NCBI RefSeq assembly: GCF_000445105.1
Contig: NZ_ATDP01000108.1
Coordinates: 1-64,000, forward strand
DNA from: Sphingobium lactosutens DS20
Lineage (GTDB): Bacteria; Pseudomonadota; Alphaproteobacteria; Sphingomonadales; Sphingomonadaceae
Reading direction: 5' to 3'
Length of the DNA stretch: 64,000 nucleotides
The notes beneath the pieces were generated by a model. That model saw nothing but the letters and a program-made list of their open reading frames with translations, did not search any database and had not been told where the DNA came from. Positions within the stretch are counted from its first letter, which is position 1, and each line of letters starts with the position of its first letter. Made by a program: the position numbers and the translations under genes. Shown here in pieces: positions 8,639 through 19,200 of this stretch.

Positions 8639-9568
8639 ATGAGCAATGTCAAGCCTGACCAACATCGCCGCGACGCCCTATGTGCCGACTCGCTCCGGTT
8701 GCAGGTAGTCGAGGCTGCGGGTGCAAATCTAGTCAAACGTCTGGGCGGCAGATGGCGCGGTGGACAGGGGCTTTGTCTCTGCCCCGCCCATGACGATCAT
8801 GACCCAAGCCTCTCCGTCCGCGTCGGCGACTCTGCCCTGCTGTTCAAATGCTTCGCAGGCTGCGACACGATCGCCGTCTTACGGGCTATCCGCCGCCTTC
8901 ACCTGGACTTGCCCGAGCGAGGCACCCCGATCTCATCGATCGGGCACCGCCCCTTTCAAATCGGATCGGGGCCGGCGCTGCGGGTCTGGGATGTCTCCAA
9001 TCCGATAGCCGGCACCCCTGCCGAGGCCTATCTCGCTGGCCGTTTCCTCACGCCGCCCTGGCGCGACCTTCGCTACAACCCGCGCACGCCATTGGGGCGA
9101 GGGAGGGCGGCCGTCTTTCGACCTGCGCTCATCGCCGCAGTCCGCGAGGACCATCGGATCGTTGCCATCCATCGAACCTTTCTCGATCCCGTAGCGGCCT
9201 TGAAAGCCAATGATCTGACCGACCCGCGGATGATGCTCGGACGCCCCGGCCGCGGCGCCGTGCAACTGGCCCCTGCGACCACTATTCTTGGCCTTGCCGA
9301 AGGGATCGAAACGGCGCTCGCGGCGATGCGCCTTCATCGAATCCCGGTCTGGGCAACGCTCGGCGCCGAACGCGCTGCGCATGTCCTGCTGCCAAGCCGA
9401 CTGGAACGCCTGGTGCTGCTCTTCGACAGGGATGCGGCGGGATGGAAAGCGAACCGCCAGATCCGTCTAGCCCATCAGCATACGGGTCTGGAGGTGTTCA
9501 GCCCATGGCCCCCCGTTCCTCATAATGACTGGGCAGATGTGCTCGAGAACATGCCGCGCGCGGCGTGA
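8639..9568 (+). CDS. Primase-like toprim protein with N-terminal zinc finger (DUF7146-type)
   Basis: 309 residues. The N-terminus carries a CHC2-like zinc-binding pattern: CLCPAHDDHDPSLSVR, then LLFKCFAGCD about residues 44-78. The C-terminal half is a toprim fold, with the acidic residues in LGLAEGIETALAAM and the DxD-like LVLLFDRDAAGWKAN. Such single-chain proteins are common on plasmids and phages and are thought to prime or assist replication. It lies just upstream of parB. No helicase domain is fused. Confidence 0.8.
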   Translation: MSNVKPDQHRRDALCADSLRLQVVEAAGANLVKRLGGRWRGGQGLCLCPAHDDHDPSLSVRVGDSALLFKCFAGCDTIAVLRAIRRLHLDLPERGTPISSIGHRPFQIGSGPALRVWDVSNPIAGTPAEAYLAGRFLTPPWRDLRYNPRTPLGRGRAAVFRPALIAAVREDHRIVAIHRTFLDPVAALKANDLTDPRMMLGRPGRGAVQLAPATTILGLAEGIETALAAMRLHRIPVWATLGAERAAHVLLPSRLERLVLLFDRDAAGWKANRQIRLAHQHTGLEVFSPWPPVPHNDWADVLENMPRAA

Positions 9569-9740
9569 CGATCACTCCAATGCGGAAATCTGTGCGCTGC
9601 CACGAGCGCAAGGGCGCTTCCATCGCTGACAATCCATGTCGCCTGCAATCCTGTCTCGTGCCGCCCCGGCCCGGCGCAGCAAGAGGGAAGGGAGAGGGGA
9701 TGGGCGGTTCGATGAGCGAGCCGCACCAATGGAGAAACCC

Positions 9741-11783
9741 ATGTCCCAGACTCCCATTCCCGTACCCGCTGCCAATCTCACCAAGTCACCCGTCAATGTC
9801 CGGACCCGCAGCGACGCGGACGCCGACGCGGAACTGGAAGCCAGCATCCTTGCCCACGGTCTCATCCAGAATCTGGTCGGCGTGCCGGTTTCGCGCAAGA
9901 AGGGCCACTACCGGATTACCGCCGGCGGTCGCCGCCTCGATGCCGTGCATCGCCTGATCGAAAAGGGCAGCCTGCCGGTCGATCATGCAATCCCTGTCCT
10001 GGTCCTCGACAACGCCAAGAATGGCCGCGAGGTCAGTCTCGTTGAAAATTTCGAGCGGCTTCCGATGGGGCCGGGCGACGAATGCCGCGCCTTCAGGGAT
10101 ATCATCGAGGTGGAAGGCAAGACGGCGGCCGACGTCGCCAAGCGGTTCGGGCTCACCGAACGCTTCGTGATGGGCCGCCTGCGTCTCGCCAACCTAGCTG
10201 AGCCGATCTTCGAGGCACTCGAGAATGGCGAGATCACGCTCGATGTCGCCAAGGCCTATTGCACGACGGCTGACAGCGCGCGCCAGAAAGCGATCTGGGA
10301 CATGCTCTCGGATAGCTACTGCGGCCATTCCGTCAGTGAAATCCGCCGCCGCATTAAGGACTATAGCTATCGGGGCAACGATCCCCGCGTGCTGCTGGTC
10401 GGTCGCGATGCCTATGCGGCTGCGGGCGGGCGGATCGAGGACGCTGACCTCTATTCGGACGCGGACGACGAACGCTGGATCGACACCCATATCGTCGACG
10501 AGCTTGCAATGATGAAACTCGCAGCCGAAGCGGACATGCTGCGCGAACGGGAAGGCTTTGCCGAAGTCCGTCCCGTCGCCAACACCCGCGTCCCCTATAT
10601 GGACACCTACGCCCTGACGCCGCTGCCTGTCGAGGCGCCTGCGCTCAGCGAGGAGCAGGAACAGCGCAAGCTCGAAATCGAGGAGGAACTGGCCGAACTG
10701 GAAGCCGAACTCGAGGATGAAGGCTGCGAGCCGGACGAGGAGGACCAGAACCGCTACACTGCCCTCCAGACCGAGTTGTCGGCTATCGTCGAACGCGAAC
10801 CCGTCGTCGATGCCGAGCAGAAGGCGAACGCGCTGGCTTATCTCGTGATCGGGCCGGACGGCCAGCCCCATATTCACCAGGAACTATTCATCGCGCCCGT
10901 CGCCACCGACGAAGAGGAGGAAGGTGACGAGGATGAAAGCCTCGATGATGGCGAAACCGTCGGCGAAATCCTCGCCGAAGAAGCCGGCGAGGACGAAGCG
11001 CGAAACAGCGCCCCGGTGATGAGCCAGCGCCTGCGTGAAATGCTCGCGATGATGAAGACCGAATTGCTCGCGGTCCATGTCGCCAGCAATCCCGCATTCG
11101 CGCTGGATCTGGGCACCTTCATCATGGTCGATCGCGAATGTCGTTTCTCGTCCTCCGACATTCCGAGCGATCTGCGCGCCTCGGCTCCCGCCCGCCTCCT
11201 CGCAGACTTCAAGCCGGAAACGGCCGCTGTGGCGGAATGGAAGAAGCTCGATGAGGCGCTCGATCGAAGCTGGGTCAATCACCAGGCCATCGCGGATCGC
11301 TATGACGCCTTCTCCGCTCTCCCCGATGAGGCGCGCGCAGCCTGGCTCGGCTGGGCCATCGCGCGCACGCTGCAGGCCGTCCCGATCGGCCGCCGCGAGG
11401 CAAGCTTCCTCGATCACGTCGGAACGAAACTCGAGATCGATGTCGCGGCCTGGTGGCGGCCGACCGCACTCACCTACTTCGACAAGCTGACCAAACCTGC
11501 CATTCTGAGCCTGTTCCAGGAGGTCGGTGGACTGGAGCTGCAATCGCGCTATGCCGGTTCCAAGAAGCACGATCTTTCGGCTTCGGCCGAGCGGCTTTTC
11601 GGAGGCGACGTCATCATCGAGCCCGAGATCAAGGAACGGGCGCTTGCATGGCTTCCGGAAGCCATGCGCTTTGGCCCTGCCGAAATCGCTGGTGAACAGG
11701 GCGCATCGAGCGATGATCGTGATGCATCACCGAATGAGATCGTCGACGCCGACAACGACGATCAGATCTCCCAGGCTGCCTGA
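9741..11783 (+). CDS. parB: Large ParB/RepB/Spo0J-family partition protein
   Basis: 680 residues from the ATG at 9741, which has GGAGA seven bases upstream; reading from 9636 would add an implausible tail. The N-terminal ParB nuclease-like domain includes YRITAGGRRLDAVHRLIEKG and VSLVENFERLPMGPGDECRA, followed by a helix-turn-helix (DVAKRFGLTERFVMGRLRLA). A Glu/Asp-rich linker lies around residues 310-450, and the long C-terminal domain is of unknown function. It is much longer than chromosomal ParB (about 300) but typical of sphingomonad plasmid ParB-like proteins. No parA is adjacent in the window, so a direct role in segregation is not certain. Confidence 0.88.
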   Translation: MSQTPIPVPAANLTKSPVNVRTRSDADADAELEASILAHGLIQNLVGVPVSRKKGHYRITAGGRRLDAVHRLIEKGSLPVDHAIPVLVLDNAKNGREVSLVENFERLPMGPGDECRAFRDIIEVEGKTAADVAKRFGLTERFVMGRLRLANLAEPIFEALENGEITLDVAKAYCTTADSARQKAIWDMLSDSYCGHSVSEIRRRIKDYSYRGNDPRVLLVGRDAYAAAGGRIEDADLYSDADDERWIDTHIVDELAMMKLAAEADMLREREGFAEVRPVANTRVPYMDTYALTPLPVEAPALSEEQEQRKLEIEEELAELEAELEDEGCEPDEEDQNRYTALQTELSAIVEREPVVDAEQKANALAYLVIGPDGQPHIHQELFIAPVATDEEEEGDEDESLDDGETVGEILAEEAGEDEARNSAPVMSQRLREMLAMMKTELLAVHVASNPAFALDLGTFIMVDRECRFSSSDIPSDLRASAPARLLADFKPETAAVAEWKKLDEALDRSWVNHQAIADRYDAFSALPDEARAAWLGWAIARTLQAVPIGRREASFLDHVGTKLEIDVAAWWRPTALTYFDKLTKPAILSLFQEVGGLELQSRYAGSKKHDLSASAERLFGGDVIIEPEIKERALAWLPEAMRFGPAEIAGEQGASSDDRDASPNEIVDADNDDQISQAA

Positions 11784-11791
11784 TCGGGACC

Positions 11792-11817
11792 GGGGGATGG
11801 GCTACGGCCCGTCCCCC
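11792..11817 (+). terminator. Hairpin after parB
   Basis: An 11-bp stem (GGGGGATGGGC with GCCCGTCCCCC, one G-T wobble) and a TACG tetraloop directly after the parB stop. It has no T-tract, so it may be a weak or Rho-assisted terminator. Confidence 0.55.
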
Positions 11818-12114
11818 TGGCTTCGAAGTTGAACGTTACGCGGCAAGAAGCCGAAATCGCGCCATTTGGGACCCACCTCCAACGAGAGCAACATGAAACT
11901 TGTCCCCTTTTCGCGCGAATTTATGATTATGCCGACGACTATTGCTCCTCGACGATGGAGCCTATACGCCCAACCCTTCGCCGAGCAAATCGACCCGACT
12001 GGGCTGCAAATATCGCGTCCCGCAACAGCTTGTTCTTCATTTCCCTTGGCATTTGCGTTATCGAATCAGGAACGAAGGGGGAAAATTGCGTGCGAAAGAA
12101 ATCGAGTAGATTCA
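11818..12114. other. Non-coding stretch upstream of ietA
   Basis: About 300 bases without a convincing gene. Short open frames here, including an in-frame extension of ietA to 11866, have composition unlike the neighbours and no ribosome binding site. It presumably holds the ietAS promoter. No repeat or parE remnant was recognised. Confidence 0.4.
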
Positions 12115-13110
12115 ATGTCTAACGCCAAGCAGATATTGGCAATGCTGCGCAGTCGAGCCGAAGGCGACGACGAGCAGTTCTACTCGATCGCTTTGCAGGT
12201 GGCCGCCGCCGAGGCGCGGCAGGGTCGCCGGGACACCGCTAACGACTTGCGCGCGGCGGTCGATACCGCACGCGCCGCGCGTGGCGTCAGCCCATCCATT
12301 CCGATCGCTTTCGCCCGCCCGCGCGGTGATCTCGAAGGTCTCCTCGACCTTCGTGAATCGACGGTGACGCTAGCCGACGTGATCCTGCCGGCCGCCGTGT
12401 CGGAGCGGCTTGGCAATGCTATCCTCCAGCAGCGGCGACGGGATTGGCTGCGCGAACATGGCAAGGCGCCCAACCGGCGTCTCCTTTTCGTCGGCCCGCC
12501 GGGATCAGGCAAAACCATGACCGCCGAAGCGCTGGCCGGCGAGTTGAAGCTGCCACTCTTCATCATAAGGCTGGAGGCGCTCATCACCCGCTTCATGGGT
12601 GAGACCGCCGCCAAGCTGCGGCTCGTGTTCGACGAAACCCTCCGCCGCCGCGCCGTCTATCTGTTCGACGAGTTCGATGCCGTAGGCGGGCATCGCACCG
12701 CCTCCAACGACGTTGCCGAGATGCGCCGCGTCCTCAACAGCTTCCTCCAATTCATGGAGGAAAAGAGCGCCACCGATAGCCCGCTCGTGGCGGCGACCAA
12801 TCATCCCGAGTTGCTCGATCGCGCTTTGCTGCGCCGCTTCGACGACGTGATAGAGTTCGAGCTGCCCTCCGCCGAACAGGTGCGGGCGGTGGTCAAGGCC
12901 AACCTCAAGCCGCTCAAATATCCCCGATTGGCGTGGTCCACCATCGAGAAGGCGGCGCGCGGCCTCAGCCAGGCCGAGATCGCGCGCGCGGCCGACGAAG
13001 CCGTCAAGGCCGCGATCCTCGACCAGTGCGACCAGATAACCACGCCCGACATCACCGCTCGCCTCGCCGAGCGCCAGGCGATGCGCACCGCGTTCTCCGC
13101 GAAACACTGA
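12115..13110 (+). CDS. ietA: AAA family ATPase IetA (antitoxin/defence partner of IetS)
   Basis: 331 residues from the ATG at 12115. One AAA module: Walker A GPPGSGKT at residues 127-134, Walker B VYLFDEFDAVGG, sensor region PLVAATNHPELLDRALLRRF. It is followed after three bases by a subtilisin-like protease gene on the same strand. An AAA ATPase plus subtilase pair in this order is the IetA-IetS system, described on the Ti plasmid pTiC58 as a toxin-antitoxin pair (IetA the antitoxin) and later as an antiphage system. The start was chosen at the first Met before the conserved region. Confidence 0.85.
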   Translation: MSNAKQILAMLRSRAEGDDEQFYSIALQVAAAEARQGRRDTANDLRAAVDTARAARGVSPSIPIAFARPRGDLEGLLDLRESTVTLADVILPAAVSERLGNAILQQRRRDWLREHGKAPNRRLLFVGPPGSGKTMTAEALAGELKLPLFIIRLEALITRFMGETAAKLRLVFDETLRRRAVYLFDEFDAVGGHRTASNDVAEMRRVLNSFLQFMEEKSATDSPLVAATNHPELLDRALLRRFDDVIEFELPSAEQVRAVVKANLKPLKYPRLAWSTIEKAARGLSQAEIARAADEAVKAAILDQCDQITTPDITARLAERQAMRTAFSAKH

Positions 13111-13113
13111 CCT

Positions 13114-15615
13114 GTGGCGCAACACGACCGACCGCATCTCGACATTTCGGGACTGGCTCACAGCGTTGCTTTCAAGTCGCCGGGCAGCAATGCCCGGCAG
13201 CGCCCGCTCATCCGCATCCGCGAGGACCACGGCCAGCGCTTGATCGCCGAACTCGCTTCGGCTTTTCAGCACGCCGAGCAGGCCCGGCAGATGCGGGATG
13301 GGGCGCCGCCCCTTCCACCGCCGGACGGCACTTTCCTTGAAGTGGAGCTGTCGCCGCAAGCCGGCCCGACCACGCTCGAACGCACGCGGGAGAAAACGCG
13401 GCAAGGCGCCGTGACGTTCACCGAACAAGGCGCGCGCCGGATCGCCTTGTTCGTGCCCGACGACATGCGCGACGCGCTCGAAGCGGTGTTCCAGGATTAC
13501 ACGTTCGGGCCGCTCAACGAACGCACCGGCTCGCCCAAAGGGAAAACCCGCGTCGAGGCGATCGAGCATATCCGCGAGGCGCGCATCCGCACCTTCTGGC
13601 GGGACGATCCCGCCGCATTGCCCGAGGACCCCCAGGCGGAAATGTGGTGGTCGCTGTGGTGCTTCCGCGACCGGGTTGACCGCGTTCTCGAAGCCGCCGC
13701 CCAGCTTGGGCTCCATGTCGGCGAGGCCGACACCTTCCTGCGCTTTCCCGAAACCATCGTCGTTCCGGTCTATGGTCGCCGCGCCGCGATCGAGTTGTTA
13801 CTGTTCGCCACGGGCGGCATCGCCGAGCTGCGGCGTGCCAGCGACAATCCCCATGTTTTCACCCATGACCTGCGCGACGAGGCGCGCGCGTTCATCGAAG
13901 ACCTTGCCGAACGGACGATCTGGCCCGGCCGCGAGGCGCCGGCCATCTGCCTCCTCGATACCGGCGTCAATCGTGCCCATCCGCTGATCGAACCCGCCCT
14001 GGCGGTTGAAGACCTGTTGAGTGTCGATCCCGCCTGGGGCGGCGACGATCATGCGCCCGGCTCCGGCCACGGCACCGGCATGGCGGGATTGGCTCTGCAC
14101 GGCGACCTCGTGGCGCCCTTGGCCGATCAGGAACAGCGACGCCTGACCCACCGACTGGAATCGGTCAAAATCCTGCCGCCCGCAGGGTTTCCCGCGAACG
14201 ACCCGCACGCTTACGGTCCGATCACCCAAGGCGCCATCGCACGCGCCGAAATCCAGAACCCCGACCGCGCGCGCCTGTTCTGCATGGCCGTTACCAATGG
14301 CGGACGCAGCGGCGCCGAGGCGACCGCATGGAGCGCCGCCATCGACCAGGCTGCGGCCGGCGCCGAATCCGAGGATCAGGAAAACCCGTCGCCCAAGCGG
14401 CTCATCGTCCTCGCGGCGGGCAACGTCCCCGACCACGCCGATCCGGCGGAGATCACCGACGCCGACGCCTTTCCGGCGGAAGATCCTTGTCAGGCGTGGA
14501 ACGCGCTGGCGATCGGCGGCTACACCGAAAAGAGCCAGATCGCGGAGGCCGGCTATGAGGACTGGTCGCCGATGGCGGCGGTCGGCGCCGGAAGCCCCTA
14601 CAGCCGCACCTCCTATCTCTGGCGCGCCGGTCAATCGCCGTTCAAGCCCGACCTCGTATTCGAGGCGGGCAACCGGGCGATCAGCCCCGCCAAAACCGAA
14701 GCGATTGCCGGCCTCGACTCCCTTTCGCTTCTCACCACCGCGCGCGATGTCGGTCAGCGTCCGCTCGACAGCTTTTGGGCTACCAGCGCCGCCACGGCGC
14801 AGGCGGCGCGCCTAGCCGCGCAGATCGCGGCGGATCACCCCGACTATTGGCCCGAGACCATCCGCGCGCTGATGGTCCATAGCGCGCGCTGGACGCCGCT
14901 GATGACCGATGCCATCACGGCCTGCGCCGCCAAGCGCGACAAGGCGGATTGTCTTCGCCGCTATGGATATGGCCTTCCCGATCTCGCCCGCGCGCGCGCC
15001 TCCGCGATCGACGATCTCGCCCTTGTCGCGCAAAGGGAGATTCAGCCCTTCCGCAAGGAGTCGTCAGGCATCCGCTTCAACGAGGCCCATGTCTATCCGC
15101 TGCCCTGGCCACGCCAGATTCTCGAAGACCTCGACAATCTGCGCGTGCGGCTGAAGGTGACGCTCTCCTATTTCATCGAGCCCAATCCCAGCTTCGCCAC
15201 GGCGATCGACCCGGCGCGCTATCAATCCTTCGGCCTGCGGTTCGACTTGAAGCGGTCACGCGAGACCACCGCGAACTTCCTGCGCAGGAACAACGCCGAA
15301 GGGCGTGAGGAAAATGACCCGCGGCCGGTCAGCGAGAATAATGATGGTTGGCTGTTCGGCGAGCGCACCATCTCGGCCGGATCGCTGCACGTCGATATTT
15401 GGGAAGGCCCGGCCGTCGAACTGGCCGCCCGAAACATGCTCTATATCCACCCGATCACCGGCTGGTGGCGGGAGCGAACCGGCCTCAAGCGCTTCAACGA
15501 CAGAGCGCGCTACGCCCTCGTCGTCAGTCTTGAGACGCCGGAGGCGGAAGTCGATCTCTACACTCCGATCGAAGCGGCCATTCCGACGCTGATCGACGTC
15601 AAGATCGAAGGCTAA
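13114..15615 (+). CDS. ietS: S8 family (subtilisin-like) peptidase IetS
   Basis: 833 residues with a GTG start three bases after the ietA stop. The catalytic triad is readable: Asp282 in ICLLDTGVNRAHP, His319 in GHGTGMAGLALHG and Ser558 in FWATSAATAQAARLAA. The 280-residue N-terminal extension has no signal peptide, so the protease should act in the cytoplasm. Family knowledge: IetS is the toxic member held in check by IetA and gives plasmid stability and phage defence. The cytoplasmic target is unknown. Its 3' end overlaps the remnant of parE on the other strand. Confidence 0.87.
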   Translation: MAQHDRPHLDISGLAHSVAFKSPGSNARQRPLIRIREDHGQRLIAELASAFQHAEQARQMRDGAPPLPPPDGTFLEVELSPQAGPTTLERTREKTRQGAVTFTEQGARRIALFVPDDMRDALEAVFQDYTFGPLNERTGSPKGKTRVEAIEHIREARIRTFWRDDPAALPEDPQAEMWWSLWCFRDRVDRVLEAAAQLGLHVGEADTFLRFPETIVVPVYGRRAAIELLLFATGGIAELRRASDNPHVFTHDLRDEARAFIEDLAERTIWPGREAPAICLLDTGVNRAHPLIEPALAVEDLLSVDPAWGGDDHAPGSGHGTGMAGLALHGDLVAPLADQEQRRLTHRLESVKILPPAGFPANDPHAYGPITQGAIARAEIQNPDRARLFCMAVTNGGRSGAEATAWSAAIDQAAAGAESEDQENPSPKRLIVLAAGNVPDHADPAEITDADAFPAEDPCQAWNALAIGGYTEKSQIAEAGYEDWSPMAAVGAGSPYSRTSYLWRAGQSPFKPDLVFEAGNRAISPAKTEAIAGLDSLSLLTTARDVGQRPLDSFWATSAATAQAARLAAQIAADHPDYWPETIRALMVHSARWTPLMTDAITACAAKRDKADCLRRYGYGLPDLARARASAIDDLALVAQREIQPFRKESSGIRFNEAHVYPLPWPRQILEDLDNLRVRLKVTLSYFIEPNPSFATAIDPARYQSFGLRFDLKRSRETTANFLRRNNAEGREENDPRPVSENNDGWLFGERTISAGSLHVDIWEGPAVELAARNMLYIHPITGWWRERTGLKRFNDRARYALVVSLETPEAEVDLYTPIEAAIPTLIDVKIEG

Positions 15616-15709
15616 AGCGCTGCGCTGGCGACGCGGCAGCGGCGATATAGTCGCAGATGGCATCAACATGGTCACGCGCTTCCGGCGTGACGATGATGGA
15701 ATGGGCCAC
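15599..15709 (-). pseudogene. parE: Truncated parE toxin fragment
   Basis: Immediately after parD, a GTG at 15709 opens a frame that begins like a RelE/ParE toxin (VAHSIIVTPEARDHVDAICD, then YIAAAASPAQRF). It stops after 36 codons, running into the opposite-strand 3' end of ietS. A full ParE is about 95-105 residues, so about two thirds is missing. No downstream remainder was seen on the other side of ietAS. Recombination that brought in ietAS most likely removed it. Confidence 0.75.
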
Positions 15710-15711
15710 CT

Positions 15712-15990
15712 TCAGTTGCGCTTGGTCACCCGCTTGTGCCGTTCGGCTAGCCCGGCGCGCACGTCGTCGAGCGGAATTCCGCGCGAGGGATCGGCCTGAT
15801 AGGCATCATAGGCAGGGACGACCTCGTTGCGCAGCCATCGATTCACGGCCCGGTCCCGTGCATCAAGCGCGCGCAGCCCATCGCGAATGACTTCGCTCTC
15901 GCTGGCATATTCGCCCGACGCTACCTTGGCGCACACTGGCGCCGCCATGTCGTTCGGCAGCGTCACGCTGAACTGTTGGGTTGTCTGCAT
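15712..15990 (-). CDS. parD: ParD-family type II antitoxin
   Basis: 92 residues. A ribbon-helix-helix N-terminus (QQFSVTLPNDMAAPVCAKVA, then SGEYASESEVIRDGLRAL) is followed by a C-terminal toxin-binding tail (PLDDVRAGLAERHKRVTKRN). The ATG at 15990 has AAGGAG upstream. Its parE partner is truncated two bases downstream, so this is an orphan antitoxin that can no longer act as an addiction module but may still repress or neutralise related ParE toxins. Confidence 0.9.
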   Translation of the reverse strand: MQTTQQFSVTLPNDMAAPVCAKVASGEYASESEVIRDGLRALDARDRAVNRWLRNEVVPAYDAYQADPSRGIPLDDVRAGLAERHKRVTKRN

Positions 15991-16213
15991 GGATAGCACT
16001 CCTTGTGGATCTGATTTAATCCCATTTGCACCATCCTTCAAACTTGGCAGCGAGGCAGGCCCGGGGATGGCAGTCAGCGCCTGAAGAACTGCGCGGTTCC
16101 CCTTGGACACGGTCCAATCATCCGCGCAGTATCGACCGCCCAAATCCGAGCACCCCAATGGAGGAGAGCGGGAAGGAGACAGCAGGATTGTCCTGTTGTC
16201 CCAAGAGGTGCCC

Positions 16214-19200
16214 ATGAACTTGCCCCAACTCGCCCTGTCGCAGACCCATGACAGCACCACATGTCTGTCCGAGGTCGCCCGCTCTCTTTCCCACCGCCTG
16301 TGCAATGGCACCGCCGTCAGTCGCCGGGGCCTCAAGCGGTTGATGACCGTGGTTTTCGGCGACGACGATGCCGGCGGGCTCTGGTCGATGCGCGATGCCT
16401 ATGACGCATTGGAAACCGCCCAGGTCCTCCTCCTCGCCGATCCACAAGGCTCGCTCCTTGGCGGCACGCCCGCCGACATATTCGAACGCCTGCGGCAGTT
16501 CGAGCGCGGCTTGCCAACCCAGACCTACCGCTCGGAAAAGCAGGTCGATCTCCAGCAGTTCAGCACGCCGATCACCCTGGCCTGGCTCGTGGCCATGGCG
16601 GCGCGCTGCCGACCGGACGATATCCTGCTCGAACCCTCGGCCGGCACCGGCATGCTGGCCGTCCATGGCCTGCGGGCAGGCGCGCACCTGATTCTCAATG
16701 AACATGATCCGGCGCGCGCCGACCTCCTGTCCCGAAATCTTGGTCAGCCTGTTACCCGCCATGACGGCGAACATATCCAGGATCTGTTGACCAGCGAGCA
16801 GCAGCCGACGCTGGTGCTGATTAACCCGCCCTTCAGCCGCAGCACCGGGCGCGGGATCGACCGTCATGCCGGCGCGCGCCACCTGCGCGCCGCATTGGCG
16901 TGCCTCGCCCCCGGCGGGCGATGCGTCGCCATCATGCCCACCAGCTTCTCGCCTGAAGGGGCCGCGGCGCTTGGCTATAATGCCGTCGCCGAACTGGTGC
17001 CGCCCCGCGCCGAACTCACCATATCGGGCAGTCCCTACGCCAAGCATGGCACGGGGGTCGATGTGCGGTTGCTGGTCTTCGACAAGGGATGGACCGGCAC
17101 ACCCGAGCGCCACGTCGCCGGTGACATCGAAGCGGCGCTGCGCCTCGTGCTTGCCATGCCCGATCGGCTCGATCCTCTCGAGCCGCCGCCGCTTGCCCCG
17201 CTACCGGCCGTCGCTGCACCCCGTTCCCTTGTCCCTGCCGCCCAAGCGCCCGCCATGCTCTTCGCGCGCATGAACGGCCAACGGCTTACGCCACCCTCGC
17301 GGATCGCGGCCACGGCGGATGAGGCGCGACCGATTATCTATACCGCGCACCGGGCGCCGCTTGCGCCTGGCGAGACCATCGGCATTTACTCCGCCTGGCG
17401 CCTCGCGCGGATCGCCATCGAGGATGCTTCCCGGCATCCCGACGACCTGGTCGAATCCATCGCCATGGCTTCTGTGTCGCTTCCGGCGCCCAGCTATCAG
17501 CCAATGCTCCAGGACCGCGCGATCAAGGCGCTGTCGGAGGCGCAGCTCGAAACCATCATCTATGCGGGCGACGCCCATGAGCGGGATCTTGCCGGTCGCT
17601 TCTCGGCCAATCTCGCCGGCGATCGCCTGATCGAGGACAGGGACGGTCACCACTATCGCACGGGCTTTTTCATCGCCGACGGCACCGGCGTCGGCAAGGG
17701 CCGCGAGGCGGCAGGCATCATTCTCGACCAGTGGAACTGCGGCAATCGCCGCGCGATCTGGATTTCCATGGCAGACCTGATCGAGGACGCGCGCCGCGAC
17801 TGGACGGCACTGGGCGGCCTCGCCATCGATATCCAGCCGATCGCGAATTTCCCTCTCGGCAAACCGATCACGATGGAAAGCGGCATCGTCTTCCTGACCT
17901 ATGCCGCCCTGCGGTCCGCCCGCCATGACACGGCATCGCGCCTGCAGCAATTGCTGGACTGGACCGGCGAGCACTTTGCCGGTGTGATCGTCTTCGACGA
18001 GTCCCACGCCATGGCCCATGCCGGCGGAACGGAAACCGATTTCGAGAAGGCTCAAGGGTCGGAACAGGGGCTGGCAGGCGTCCGGTTGCAAAATGCCCTG
18101 CCCCGGGCCCGCATTCTCTATATGTCGGCCACCGGCGCGGCGAAGCCCGAAAACCTCTCCTATGCCGTTCGCCTTGGCCTCTGGGGACCGGGCACGGCCT
18201 TTACCACGCGCGACATGTTCATGAAGGCGATGGAGGAGGGTGGCATTGCGGCACTTGAGGTCGTTTGCCGCGACCTCAAGGCGATGGGCCTCTACACCGC
18301 CAGGGCACTGAGCTTCGCGGGCGTCGAATATGAGCCGCTCGAACATGTGCTGACGCCCGACCAGATCGCGATCTACGACGCCTATGCGGATAGCTGGAGC
18401 ATCATTCATCGCGGGCTTCGCGAAGTGCTGGCCGAGATCGGCATCGTCGACCGGATATCGGGCAAGACGCAGAACGCCCGGGCCCGCGGATCGGCGCTCA
18501 GTTCCTTCGAGTCGGCCAAGCTAAGGTTCTTTTCGAGCCTTCTCGTGAGCCTGAAAATTCCCTCGCTCATCCGGGCGATCGAACAGGAACTGGCGTCGGA
18601 CAACGCTGTGCTGGTACAGCTTGCGAGCACGGGTGAAGCCATCATGGACCGGTGGCTCTCCGAACTGACCGCCGAGGAGCGGCCCATGCTGGATGTTCAG
18701 GTCTCGCCCAAAGAGACGCTTATCGACTATTTGAAAAATGCCTTTCCCATACGCCAGATGCGGGTCTTCCGGGCAGACGATGGCGCCGTGCGCGCCGAAC
18801 CGATGACCGATGCCGAAGGCAATCCGGTGCTGTGCAGACAGGCGATTGCGGCTCGAGACGCACTGATCGAGGATCTGTGCGCGCTTCCGGCGATTCCGAC
18901 TGCACTGGACGCCCTTATCGCGCATTTCGGAACCGATCGCGTCGCCGAGATCACCGGACGCTCGCGGCGCATCGTGACCGATGTCACCGGGAAACAGAAA
19001 ATCGAGAGGCGCGGCGCCCGCGCCAATGTTCTCGAAGTCCAGGCATTCCAGAACGGAAGCAAGCCGATCGCCGCCTTTTCGCTCGCGGGCAGCACCGGCC
19101 GGTCCATGCATTCCGACCGGAACTGCCCGACCGCCCACCGCCGGCGCGCGCATTTCCTTCTCGAGCTGGGCTTCCGCATCCTCTCGGCCGTACAGGGCTT

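Noticed and set aside
11866..12114. N-terminal extension of ietA by 83 codons
   Set aside because: No ribosome binding site, composition unlike the rest, and IetA homology begins near the ATG at 12115.
12505..13716. 403-codon open frame on the minus strand across ietA and ietS
   Set aside because: Mirror of the coding strand in GC-rich DNA; no start signal or recognisable motif, while the plus strand encodes clear AAA and subtilase domains.
17201..18409. 402-codon open frame on the minus strand
   Set aside because: Antisense to the methyltransferase-helicase gene, whose motifs are intact; product is Arg/Gly-rich without domain features.
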